Assembly: GCA_030041335.1 (NCBI GenBank) | Contig: JASHOB010000175.1 | Span: 1 to 64,000 of the forward strand | Reading direction: 5' to 3' | DNA: 64,000 nucleotides | DNA from: Alphaproteobacteria bacterium | GTDB lineage: Bacteria; Pseudomonadota; Alphaproteobacteria; ATCC43930; CGMCC-115725 | Shown here: positions 55,661-64,000 of the stretch, in pieces | Position numbering within the stretch: the first letter of the stretch is position 1 | How the letters are laid out: each line of letters begins with the position of its first letter | Notes under the pieces: model-generated | What the model was told of the DNA's origin: nothing | The model's database searches: none | The model's input: the letters and a program-made list of their open reading frames with translations, nothing else | Translations under genes and position numbers: made by a program

Positions 55661-55927
55661 TGAGGCTGGTAATGGCGAGACGGGGCTTTCCCGCGACGCG
55701 ATGCAGGCAACGAGTGAGCTTTCCACTCATGTGCTATTCCCAGCTGATAGAAGCGCACGCCGTCCGCTCGCCTTCTGTATGGAAAATATCCCGGATCAAT
55801 CTCGGGGGCGGACGCGGATTCAACAACGACTGATCGGCGCGATGCGTGCTCGGGAACAAGCGCCAGCGAGGCCACGTTCTGAGGGGACGTGCGGGACTAC
55901 CCGCGTTCGACATTCAAGGAGATGATC

Positions 55928-56455
55928 GTGATTCGCAACTTACTTGCCGGTGCCGCTGCGCTGGCGCTGATGACCGCCGCCGCCTATGCACAGGACAGCA
56001 CCTATTACTCCAACACAAGAACGGTGACTCAAACCAACCCATTCGGTTCGAGCCGCGTGGTGACTACCACGATATCGGAAGCGCCACCGGTAGTGGCGCC
56101 GCCGCTAGCGGGCGATGACGACGCTGCGAACGCGGTCGGTGGTTCGCAACAACCGCCGCCGCCCGACTATGCACGGCCGCCCCCCGACTATGCGCAGACG
56201 ATGACTACAACCGAATACGGACCTGATGGCGTTGAAACCGAGCGCACCGAGCGCTACCGCCGCCAGCAAACTCTTTATGACGGCAATGGCGCGCTCAGCG
56301 CTCATACGACAACCACGCGTACGAACACCGTGACCTATGGTCCGGCCCCGGTCTATATGCCGAATGCGGCCGCGGTCGGCCCGTCGCCCAGTCTCGACCT
56401 GCCGCCACCCTATCGGCAAACGACCGTGACCACGAACACGACGACGGACGAATAG
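55928..56455 (+). CDS. exported Thr/Pro/Tyr-rich protein
   Basis: A 175-residue protein from the GTG at 55928, because AAGGAG ends six bases before it; an ATG at 55922 would touch the ribosome site. Signal peptide IRNLLAGAAALALMTAAAYAQ. The mature part is low-complexity, rich in Thr, Tyr, Pro (TVTQTNPFGSSRVVTTTIS, PPPPDYARPPPDYAQ). Extracytoplasmic; function unknown. Confidence 0.65.
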   Translation: MIRNLLAGAAALALMTAAAYAQDSTYYSNTRTVTQTNPFGSSRVVTTTISEAPPVVAPPLAGDDDAANAVGGSQQPPPPDYARPPPDYAQTMTTTEYGPDGVETERTERYRRQQTLYDGNGALSAHTTTTRTNTVTYGPAPVYMPNAAAVGPSPSLDLPPPYRQTTVTTNTTTDE

Positions 56456-56498
56456 CCTGGCCGTCTTACCGATACCGTTCTGGCCTAAACCCTCACAA

Positions 56499-56526
56499 AA
56501 CCCTCCCCGTCTTCTCGGGGAGGGTT
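56499..56526 (-). terminator. strong terminator, 11-bp stem
   Basis: Perfect stem AACCCTCCCCG and CGGGGAGGGTT with a six-base loop. On the minus strand it is followed by TTTTGTG, so it ends dipZ (stop at 56539). It could also stop the plus-strand gene ending at 56455. Confidence 0.8.
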
Positions 56527-56538
56527 ACGGTCCTGGGC

Positions 56539-58341
56539 TTACCCGAAGGTGAACGCATAAGCCTCGACGCCGGGATCGAGAAACTGGATCTCGAAAGTTC
56601 GATCCTTGATCGGACCGGACTGGCGGATGAGCTGATAAAGCCGCTGGCCCCTCACCACGCCGTTGCCGGCAGCATCAATATCGCTGCCATGGCTCTCACC
56701 CGGCGGGGCGCCATCAAGGGTAACGCGGAAGTGCACGGGCTTGTCGTCTTTCGCCGGCCCCAGCACGAGATGAAGATCGCGCGCGTGGAAGCGATAAACG
56801 ATGCTTCCGTCTTTTTCGTTCAGCGCGGCGTGCTGCATGCCGACCGTCCAGTCTCCGGTCAGTCCCCATTCGTTAAGCGCGGCCTTGGGTGCAACGTAGT
56901 CATGCGGCGCGTCGTGAATCTCGCCGCCGGGCGAGGCGAAATTGTCCGCGCGGAAATAGCCGATATATGTTTCGGGCGATTTGTCCTCCACGGTGTCCGC
57001 TGGCGCTTCGGCACCCGAAGCACTGACGGCGACTAAACCGCGCGCAACCTTGTTGCCCGCCTCCGCCAGCAATTGCTGAATGACGCGCTCCGATTCGTCG
57101 TAGTCGCCTTCGCCGAAATGCTCGTGGCGGATGCGACCCTCAGCGTCGATGAAATAATGCGCCGGCCAATATTCGTTGTCGAACGCCCGCCAGATGGTGA
57201 AGGCGTTGTCGATGGCAACCGGGTAGGTAATTTTCAGATTGGCGACGGCCTTCTTGACGTTGTCGATATCGTGCTCGAACGCGAATTCCGGCGAATGCAC
57301 GCCGATCACCATCAGGCCTTCGTCCTTATACTTTGCCCACCACGCCCGCACATAGGGAATGGCGCGTAGACAATTGATGCACGAATACGTCCAGAAATCG
57401 ATCAGCACCACCTTGCCCTTGAGCGCCGCGGGATCGAGTGGCGGCGAATTCAACCAAGCCGCCGCGCCCGCCAGCGAGGGAAATGGTCCCAACACCGGCA
57501 AGGCTGGCTTCGGTGCAGCAGCGGGCTTCGCGCCTTTCAACATGTTTTCCTGGTCGCCGTTCGATACCAAGGGCACGGACGGTTGCTGTTTCGGTGGGTG
57601 GACTCTGTCGAGCAGCCCCTGCTCCAGCGACGCCGTGCCGGCAACCGATACCTGCGTGAGAAATCCGGTATCGAGGCCGAGCGCGATGACGACCACGGCG
57701 GCCAGCACGGCGACGCCAAGCCCGCGCCGAATCCACTCGCCGACGCCGAGCGAGCGCTTCATGGCGGCGAAAATGCGGCCGCCGACGATGAGCGCCAGCG
57801 CCAGCGAGGTGGCGGCACCAGCCGCGTAGGCCGCGAGCAGGAGCGTCGTCCGCAGATTGGCGCCTTGGAGCGCTGCGCCGGTCAGGATCAAACCCAAAAT
57901 CGGTCCGGCACAAGGTGCCCAGAGCAAACCGGTGGCGATACCCAGCACCAGCGAGGTGCCGACCGAGCCGCCGGCACCGCCTTGCTCGGTTGATGCCGAC
58001 AATCGCGCGCCCAGCGCCACCAGCGGCCGCGTCAACCAATCCGCCAATGACGGGAACAGGAGCACGACGCCGAAGATTGCCAGTAACAGGATTGCTGCAT
58101 CACGGCCATATTCGTTCGCCTGCACTGCCCAGCCCCCGCCGAATGCTGCCAATGTCGCGATCAGCGCGAACGTCATCGCCATGCCGACCAGCAGGGGCAG
58201 GCCGTTTTTGAGGAAAGGCCGGTCTGCGCGCGCGAATACGAAGGGCAGAACCGGAAGGATACAAGGGCTGACGATGGTCAGCACGCCGCCGAGATATGCA
58301 AGCAGGAACAGAATCATTGGCGGGAACAGCCCGTTAAGCAA
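56539..58341 (-). CDS. dipZ: DipZ-like thiol:disulfide interchange/cytochrome c biogenesis protein
   Basis: A 600-residue three-part protein. Residues 1-225 are a CcdA/DsbD-like membrane domain with redox Cys27 (SPCILP) and Cys144 (APCAGP). Residues 285-430 are a periplasmic thioredoxin-like domain with C321-I-N-C324. Residues 460-600 form a carbohydrate-binding-like domain (YIGYFRADNF, DWTVGMQHAAL, LDPGVEAYAFTF). This is the architecture of DipZ, which moves reducing power into the periplasm. Its downstream terminator is at 56499-56526. Confidence 0.92.
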   Translation of the reverse strand: MLNGLFPPMILFLLAYLGGVLTIVSPCILPVLPFVFARADRPFLKNGLPLLVGMAMTFALIATLAAFGGGWAVQANEYGRDAAILLLAIFGVVLLFPSLADWLTRPLVALGARLSASTEQGGAGGSVGTSLVLGIATGLLWAPCAGPILGLILTGAALQGANLRTTLLLAAYAAGAATSLALALIVGGRIFAAMKRSLGVGEWIRRGLGVAVLAAVVVIALGLDTGFLTQVSVAGTASLEQGLLDRVHPPKQQPSVPLVSNGDQENMLKGAKPAAAPKPALPVLGPFPSLAGAAAWLNSPPLDPAALKGKVVLIDFWTYSCINCLRAIPYVRAWWAKYKDEGLMVIGVHSPEFAFEHDIDNVKKAVANLKITYPVAIDNAFTIWRAFDNEYWPAHYFIDAEGRIRHEHFGEGDYDESERVIQQLLAEAGNKVARGLVAVSASGAEAPADTVEDKSPETYIGYFRADNFASPGGEIHDAPHDYVAPKAALNEWGLTGDWTVGMQHAALNEKDGSIVYRFHARDLHLVLGPAKDDKPVHFRVTLDGAPPGESHGSDIDAAGNGVVRGQRLYQLIRQSGPIKDRTFEIQFLDPGVEAYAFTFG

Positions 58342-58699
58342 CCGCTGGTTTGAACGTCAGCGCAAGCCCATTCATGCACGCGCATGATCCCTCAAGCCGC
58401 GGCCGATTGCAAAGATACCAAGTGCTGCCCGCACCGCTCGCTACGGCCTCATCTCATCGTTGCGATGGCACGGCCGCACTGAAGCTCCTTTCCCGTGCCG
58501 AGACCGAAGGAATTGCAATACCCGATTGGAGTCTTCTTGGGCGCGACCATTCTGGTGTGACCGAGGCGAGCGCAACGGCCACGAGGCTGGCTTTCGTAGG
58601 CAAGATGATGCTGAAGCGCGACCATTTCCCCGGTATCGGCCTAATCCGTCACCGGTTTTCACGTCAACGGACTTCAATGGCCGGCGCGGGCACAGCCAC
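58342..58699. other. gap upstream of dipZ
   Basis: About 358 bases that should hold the dipZ promoter. The open frames on both strands have no family features. No gene was recognised. Confidence 0.4.
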
Positions 58700-60196
58700 T
58701 CATGAGTGTCGTGCGGCGCGGCGCGCTGTCGATCTTGTCTTGCGCTTGCGTCTCGTCGCCGTGCGCGACTTTCGGGCCTGCTGCCGATGCAGTTGGCGTA
58801 TCTGTTCTGCCTCCGCAGGGAAGCCCAGGTTATTGGGTGTGTAAGTTGTTCGCTTGTGCGTGGCGAGGTCAACGGTCACGTAATCGTCAGGCGTCTTTGC
58901 CTGATCGGCATCGCTCGCGGGATGGTATTCGATCCGCAGCTGTTGGGGATCGACGGTAATGCGGAGATAGCCATACCCCGTGTCGTCATAATTCTCGAGC
59001 GTGACCTGATCCTCGTTGTGCGCGTGCGGCTGAACTATTTGGGGCGTACGCAGCGGGCCGCCGTGCGGATGAAGCTTTTGCACGTTGTGCCCGCCGTTGC
59101 CACAAATGATGTAGGGTATCTCCGTTCCATCCGACCGACGACGCGTGAATCGCTGATAGTTGTGCGCGTGACCGGCCAGTACGGCATGCGGCCAAATGCC
59201 GACCTCTCCGCAAATGGCGTCCATTTGCGCGCGCATCTCGGTGCTCGAAGAGTGCTGCGAGCCGATCGCGTAAGGCGGATGGTGGTGCGCGAACAAGAGA
59301 GCGCCCTGATAGTTCTCCGATTTCACACGCTCTAGAGCCACTCTGAGGAACTTCAGTTGGGAGTTCCCGATCGCGTTGTCAGCAATCACACCCGGGTCCT
59401 CCAGCGTATTGCTGTAGAACACGAGAATGCGCACGAAGGGCGCGTCAAAGGTGAAAAAAACGCCAGGTTGAATTTGCGCGGTGCGGGACAGACCGCCGGC
59501 CTCGGGTGTGACCGTGAAACCGTCGGCAGGGTCGGCGCAGAAGTTTCGAAGATAGGCCTCAAGGCTCTTGCGATGAGCCAACGGCGAGATCATCCCGTCG
59601 TGATTGCCGGCCACCGCCATCACCGGCGCAGGATAGTTTCGGTACGGCTCGTAAAATTGATCATAATAATACTCGGTTTCACCGAAACTGTAGACGATGT
59701 CGCCGAGCAGCAAGCAGAACTGCGGAATTTCTCGCGGATCGCTGTCGGTAAAGTCGTTGACCATTTTGTCGGTGACTTCATTTTGGGTCTTTGGCCCCCG
59801 CGTGCTGCCACAGTCGCCGGTGGAATGGAATGTGATCTGCTTGCGCTGCTCGATCGCACCGATTGCCCGCTGATTGTTGCCGAAGACATCGAGCAGCGTG
59901 AGTTGCGGTTCCGGTCCCAGAGCGCGTGGCGCCGGAAAAGGCAGCGCCTTGAGGCGATGCTCCTCGTTCAATTTATCGATGATCTTATAGGCGGGGGCAT
60001 CGGATGGGTGTGTGATCTTGAAAATTTGTGGATCAGGCGTGGGCTCCGGTTGAGCATAGACAGGCGATTCAAGATTTCTCGGTGCTGCACCCGCGGGACT
60101 CACGGTGCCTCCGCCCGAACTGCCGTTGCTATTACGATTAGTCGCCATCGGCCCCTCAGATTGCGACGCGACTCGGACGTTATCCTGACGATTCAT
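58700..60196 (-). CDS. metallophosphoesterase (purple-acid-phosphatase-like)
   Basis: A 498-residue protein with the metallophosphoesterase motifs in order: FHSTGDCGS (D of GD), LLLGDIVYSFG, AVAGNHDGM, LLFAHHHPPY and LAGHAHNYQRF. They form the dinuclear metal site of purple-acid-like phosphatases. The C-terminus is Arg/Lys-rich (RKSRTATRRKRKTRSTARR). No signal peptide is evident; an alternative start at 60148 (MATNRNSNGSSG) is possible. The substrate is unknown. Confidence 0.88.
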   Translation of the reverse strand: MNRQDNVRVASQSEGPMATNRNSNGSSGGGTVSPAGAAPRNLESPVYAQPEPTPDPQIFKITHPSDAPAYKIIDKLNEEHRLKALPFPAPRALGPEPQLTLLDVFGNNQRAIGAIEQRKQITFHSTGDCGSTRGPKTQNEVTDKMVNDFTDSDPREIPQFCLLLGDIVYSFGETEYYYDQFYEPYRNYPAPVMAVAGNHDGMISPLAHRKSLEAYLRNFCADPADGFTVTPEAGGLSRTAQIQPGVFFTFDAPFVRILVFYSNTLEDPGVIADNAIGNSQLKFLRVALERVKSENYQGALLFAHHHPPYAIGSQHSSSTEMRAQMDAICGEVGIWPHAVLAGHAHNYQRFTRRRSDGTEIPYIICGNGGHNVQKLHPHGGPLRTPQIVQPHAHNEDQVTLENYDDTGYGYLRITVDPQQLRIEYHPASDADQAKTPDDYVTVDLATHKRTTYTPNNLGFPAEAEQIRQLHRQQARKSRTATRRKRKTRSTARRAARHS

Positions 60197-60908
60197 CAGG
60201 TGAAAGCGAAAACGACTTTCATTCGAAGTTTCTTGAGGCGTTCGTTACCGAACGATGGCAGCGTCGAGAGTTTATGATCTCTCTGACGGCGACTTTTTTG
60301 GACTGCACGATGAAGAGCTTACCTTGGAAGCAAGGAGCGAAGGGCTTTGTACTTTCATCCTGCTGATGGTTTTGCTCCCGCTGAAACAAAGCGGCATCGC
60401 GACCTCGCGCCCCGCAAAACGCACGATATTGACCACTTTTCAACACGGCACAAACGGACGCAACGACCCGATTATACGCGCCAACGACGATGACAAGGCA
60501 TCCCAGCTCAAGCCTGAAATCCTTGCTCCGACCCACGCTGCGTGATTGTATCCGGCGCGGCATCTCAGTATGACGTCCTCAAAATCAGCACATCGCCCGA
60601 TACCGACATGCTTGCAAACCGCGGTGGCCATGTCGACCAATCGGCCTCTGGACGGTGACCAACCGCAAACACCCACAGCTTTCGGCGCCAGCGATCGACC
60701 CTCGGCCTATCGCCTCGACGATATGACAGCGCCAATCGGTGGTATCGGACGTTGCTTGCACCCCCAGCGCGGCTCGCGACATCGGGCGTATCTGCATCAA
60801 GTTTTGCGGGCAAGGACCCAGCACGGCATCTACCGGCATGCGGACGGCACCCCCGAGGCCTGCCGGGTCTTTTTTGTCCCTATAGCGAGGAATTGGAGGC
60901 TTCGCGCC
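60197..60908. other. 712-base gap upstream of a small lipoprotein gene
   Basis: Plus-strand frames cover much of it but look like noise. A CGTTCG-TTAC-CGAACG hairpin lies at 60239-60254. The promoter of the metallophosphoesterase is expected near 60200. No gene called. Confidence 0.4.
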
Positions 60909-61106
60909 ATGACCAGGATTAGCGCCGCGACCGCCCTGCTCGCGTTGGCGGGCCTGCTGCTGCTCGCCGCTTGCAATCCGCTGCCTGGCCTGGCCGATCA
61001 GTCGCCTTCGACAGAGGCCGGGATCGAGAATGACATCATGGCATCGCGCCCTGCCAACAATGTGGGCCTTGCCCCTCCGATCGAGATAACCGCCCCAACG
61101 CGATAA
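60909..61106 (+). CDS. small lipoprotein
   Basis: A 65-residue protein from the ATG at 60909, with TTGGAGG about nine bases upstream. Signal segment ATALLALAGLLLL ends in the lipobox LLAAC, so lipidation at Cys is expected. The mature tail is short (NPLPGLADQSPSTEAG...). A longer upstream frame has no support. Function unknown. Confidence 0.6.
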   Translation: MTRISAATALLALAGLLLLAACNPLPGLADQSPSTEAGIENDIMASRPANNVGLAPPIEITAPTR

Positions 61107-61460
61107 GGGCCGACGTCCCGACCAGCGCCCGAAGCGCCGTAGGTGCCCATCTCGACCACGCGTCGCATCGCAAGCCGATCGACGTGTTCATAGAGTGTCA
61201 CGCAAGTCATCGAGTTACTATCGGATGCCAGCGATCAAGCGTGAACCTCGGACGACCGTCACGGCTTCGCGTTTTGCGGCCCCCTTTGTTGACTGTATCG
61301 CAGACCGATGCCGACGCGTCTTCTCTGAGCCGGTTTCTCAAAAAGAGTTCGGGACATACGACAATTTTTCTGTCGGCTGCGGCGGTGTTCGGCATAGTCT
61401 GCGCGGGATCCGCGCTCCGCGCGAGCGGTCATCATGCGCATATGGCAGGAGGGTAGCCGG
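61107..61460. other. gap with a possible membrane-peptide remnant
   Basis: A plus-strand frame ending at 61456 encodes SGHTTIFLSAAAVFGIVC, a hydrophobic stretch, with no convincing start. It may be a decayed small membrane gene or chance. The promoter of the hydrolase at 61461 is expected here. Confidence 0.35.
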
Positions 61461-62288
61461 ATGGAAAGCCGTTTCGTCGAAAGCAACGGGGCAATGATTC
61501 ACTACCTGTTTTCCGGGAACGGCGAGCCGATCGTTCTCCTGCATGGCTATGCGCAAAGCAGCCATATGTGGCAGCCGCTCATCCCTGAACTCGCCAAGAC
61601 GCATACGGTGATCGCTCCCGATCTGCGCGGCTTCGGGGATTCATCCAAACCGGAAGGCGGCTACGACAAGACAACGATGGCCGTGGACATTCGCGGTCTT
61701 GCCCATTCGCTTGGTTTCGCAAGCATAAGGATTGTCGGTCACGATATCGGCTTGATGGTCGCCTATGCCTACGCCGCGCAGTATCCGAGGGAGGTGGACA
61801 AAATTGTTTTGATGGATGCATTTCTTCCGGGTGTGGGCGACTGGACGCAGGTCTGGCTTCTCCGGGACCTCTGGCATTTTCACTTTTACGGCAAGACGCC
61901 GCTCGCGCTCGTCGACGGCCGCGAGCGCATCTATCTCGAGCATTTCTGGAATGATTTCGCAGCGGACCCCGACCATTCCGTCTCCGAAGCGGATCGCCAG
62001 ACTTATGCCGCGGCCTACGCCAAGCCGGGCGCCATGCGGGCTGGCTTCGAGGTGTTCCGCGCCTTCGAACAGGACGCGGTCGACTTCGCGGTCTTCAGCA
62101 AGACCAAACTGAAAATGCCCATGCTGGTGCTTACCGGGGAAAAGGCCTCCGGCGAATTCCTGATAACCCAAGGCCGCCTCGTCGCCGAGAACGTCGAAGG
62201 CGTCATCATCAAGGGCTCGGGCCACTGGCTCATCGACGAAGCGCCGGGGCAGGTCATTCCGAAATTGTTGACCTTCCTTGAGCGTTGA
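61461..62288 (+). CDS. alpha/beta hydrolase, GHD-type (dehalogenase/epoxide hydrolase-like)
   Basis: A 275-residue enzyme from the ATG at 61461, preceded by AGGAGGG. Oxyanion block VLLHGYAQSSHMWQPLIPEL, APDLRGFGDSSKP, and nucleophile elbow GHDIG with Asp as nucleophile rather than Ser, as in haloalkane or fluoroacetate dehalogenases and epoxide hydrolases. The His is in GSGHWLIDEAP. There is no signal peptide. It precedes an acyl-CoA synthetase gene by about 190 bases. Confidence 0.88.
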   Translation: MESRFVESNGAMIHYLFSGNGEPIVLLHGYAQSSHMWQPLIPELAKTHTVIAPDLRGFGDSSKPEGGYDKTTMAVDIRGLAHSLGFASIRIVGHDIGLMVAYAYAAQYPREVDKIVLMDAFLPGVGDWTQVWLLRDLWHFHFYGKTPLALVDGRERIYLEHFWNDFAADPDHSVSEADRQTYAAAYAKPGAMRAGFEVFRAFEQDAVDFAVFSKTKLKMPMLVLTGEKASGEFLITQGRLVAENVEGVIIKGSGHWLIDEAPGQVIPKLLTFLER

Positions 62289-62479
62289 TCCTTGCGCCCG
62301 GCCATCGCTCGATCGATCGATCATCGGACCTAAACGTGGAGGGAGTGAGAGACCGGCTATCCCCCCGCGTCGCGCAACCCGCGCGCCGGGAACAGCTTTT
62401 TTTTGGTGCCCGCCCTTGACACGGATAATCTTCCCAAGTTCTGAATCCGATACGCTGTAACTGGACAAAGGCGTCCCGA

Positions 62480-64000
62480 ATGGAGCTTCCTCTGACGCCT
62501 CTTGCCTTCGGCGCCCGCGCTCGTCGTCTCTACGGCGGACGCGAGGCTGTCAGGGACGGAGAGGTCACCCTCAGCTATGCCGAGTTCCTCGGCCGGTGCG
62601 ACCGCTGGTCATCACGGCTGCAAGAGTTCGGCGTGAAACCAGGCGACCGCATCGCCTATATTGCCCAAAATATACCCGCCCATCTCGAAGGCTATTACGC
62701 GGTTCCGCAGGTAGGCGCGGTGCTCGTGCCGATCAATTATCGGCTTTCGGCGGCGGATTTCGTCTATATCGTCAACCATTCCGGAGCGCGCGTGCTCTGC
62801 GTCGACGAGGACCATGTCGAGGCGGTCGAGGCGGTCCGCGACCAAATGTCAAAAGTCGAACATTTCGTTGCGCTCGAGGGCGACCGCCAAGGCTGGTTTG
62901 ACTACGAGGCCGGGATATCAACGGCTTCGGCCGATTTCGAACCGGTGTCGATCGACGAGAACGATATCATCACGATCAACTATACGAGCGGCACCACGGC
63001 ACGGCCGAAGGGCGTGATGATCACGCATCGAAACGCCTATCTGAACGTGCTCGGTACGCTCGCCCACTTCGCAATGAGCCCAGCCGACCGCTATCTGTGG
63101 ACACTACCGATGTTTCACGCCAATGGCTGGACCTTCGTCTGGCTGGTGACGGCGAGGGGTGCGGCGCATGTGTGCCTTCGCAAAGTGGACCCGGTCGCGA
63201 TCTTTCAACTCATCGGCGAAGCGGGCATCACGACGCTCTGCGCGGCGCCGACAGTGTTGATCGGCATTGCCAATGCTCCGGCGGAAGCGCGCGCGCCGGC
63301 TGCGGGCCGGAAGGTGCGGCTGCTGACGGCCGGGGCGCCGCCCGCCGCCGTGACGATCGACCGCGTCGAGCGTGAACTCGGGTGGGAAGTGCAACATGTC
63401 TACGGCCTCACCGAGACCTCGCCCCTGATCCTACTGTGCGAGCCGCTGCCGGAGCACGCTGGTCTTCCAGCGGCCGAGCGCGCCGCGATCAAGGCGCGCC
63501 AAGGAGTCGAACTCGTCAGCTCCGGCGAGATCTGCGTCATGGACGAGGGGGGCAGAGCCGTGCCGAACGATGGAGTCAGCCTCGGCGAAATCTGCGTCCG
63601 CGGTAATGTCGTGATGAAGGGTTATTTCAGGGATCCCGAGGCCACTGCGGCCGCGATCAAGGACGGCTGGTTCCATACGGGCGACGCCGCAGTCGTACAT
63701 CCCGACGGTTATGTCGAGATCAAGGACCGCTTCAAGGATGTCATCATCAGCGGCGGCGAGAACATCTCCTCGGTCGAGATTGAAGGCGTGCTGCTGCGGC
63801 ACCCGGCCGTGCAGGAAGTCTCCGTCGTCGGCATGCCCCATCCGCGCTGGGGCGAGGCGCCCCACGCCTTCGTTGTGCTTAAGACAGGCGCGGTGGCAAC
63901 GGAGGCGGAACTGCGTCGGTTTGCACGCGACAACCTTGCCCATTTCAAGGTGCCGCAGTGGGTCACCTTCGTCAAAGAACTGCCGAAGACCGCGACCGGG
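62480..64000 (+). CDS. acyl-CoA synthetase (AlkK-like), C-terminus beyond window
   Basis: From the ATG at 62480 the plus-strand frame is open for 507 codons to the window end. It shows YTSGTTARPKGVMITH, LPMFHANGWTFVW, VYGLTETSP, WFHTGDAA and ISGGENISSVEIE, and it ends in LPKTATG just before the adenylation Lys. The LPMFHANGW block is typical of AlkK-like medium-chain or aryl acyl-CoA synthetases. The 3' end is cut by the window. Substrate unknown. Confidence 0.93.
   Translation, partial: MELPLTPLAFGARARRLYGGREAVRDGEVTLSYAEFLGRCDRWSSRLQEFGVKPGDRIAYIAQNIPAHLEGYYAVPQVGAVLVPINYRLSAADFVYIVNHSGARVLCVDEDHVEAVEAVRDQMSKVEHFVALEGDRQGWFDYEAGISTASADFEPVSIDENDIITINYTSGTTARPKGVMITHRNAYLNVLGTLAHFAMSPADRYLWTLPMFHANGWTFVWLVTARGAAHVCLRKVDPVAIFQLIGEAGITTLCAAPTVLIGIANAPAEARAPAAGRKVRLLTAGAPPAAVTIDRVERELGWEVQHVYGLTETSPLILLCEPLPEHAGLPAAERAAIKARQGVELVSSGEICVMDEGGRAVPNDGVSLGEICVRGNVVMKGYFRDPEATAAAIKDGWFHTGDAAVVHPDGYVEIKDRFKDVIISGGENISSVEIEGVLLRHPAVQEVSVVGMPHPRWGEAPHAFVVLKTGAVATEAELRRFARDNLAHFKVPQWVTFVKELPKTATG

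Noticed and set aside
61184-61456. 90-codon open frame with a hydrophobic stretch
   Set aside because: No start with a ribosome site is close to the hydrophobic part, and the N-terminal half looks like noise.

Overview
The window is about 64 kb of GC-rich DNA (roughly 60-65 % G+C by eye) packed with tightly coupled operons: ATGA, GTGA and TGATG stop/start overlaps are common. Rieske oxygenases, NitT/TauT and Liv ABC transporters, PQQ dehydrogenases, an OprB-type porin, DipZ and OmpA-like lipoproteins point to a Gram-negative soil or water proteobacterium, most likely an alphaproteobacterium. Genus cannot be told. I saw no rRNA, tRNA, CRISPR array or intact insertion sequence.

Region 1 (1-26.3 kb) is a catabolic island for aromatic or alicyclic acyl-CoA chemistry. 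It has two paralogous Rieske oxygenase alpha/beta pairs, an aminobenzoate-type CoA ligase, a second acyl-CoA ligase, two type-B carboxylesterases, an amidohydrolase, and a NitT/TauT ABC importer. A tightly coupled minus-strand operon runs Rieske alpha, beta, thiolase-like protein, DUF35-SDR fusion, cyclase, SDR, CoA ligase. A divergent plus-strand operon holds a racemase-like protein and a Liv-type importer with a fused permease-ATPase. The thiolase-like protein lacks the thiolase Cys and His, and the SDR half of the fusion lacks the catalytic Lys. Together they suggest a carbon-carbon lyase or aldolase complex like Ltp2-DUF35 or the Bbs proteins.

Region 2 (26.4-40.1 kb) starts with a membrane methyltransferase and an XRE regulator. 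It continues with a run of exported proteins: a diheme cytochrome, a PQQ dehydrogenase with cytochrome c, a crotonase carrying a signal peptide, an OprB-like porin, a cupin, and a second PQQ dehydrogenase in which the diheme module is fused on. A sensor histidine kinase and a possible haem-oxygenase-fold protein follow. This looks like a self-contained envelope oxidation module and is the best candidate here for an undescribed system.

Region 3 (40.3-47.5 kb) holds katG with a divergent MarR-GNAT fusion, small membrane and stress-type genes, a decayed isoprenylcysteine-methyltransferase-like pseudogene with two amber codons and a frameshift, and an OmpA-family lipoprotein.

Region 4 (47.3-53.3 kb) is a minus-strand cluster: acyltransferase-3, DevC-like permease, LolD/DevA-like ATPase, HSL-type esterase, cytochrome P450 and a small protein. 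It resembles a modify-and-export lipid cluster without its membrane-fusion subunit.

Region 5 (53.3-64 kb) is sparser. It has small exported low-complexity proteins, interleaved inverted repeats, dipZ with a strong terminator, a metallophosphoesterase, a small lipoprotein, a GHD-type alpha/beta hydrolase, and an acyl-CoA synthetase that runs off the window end.
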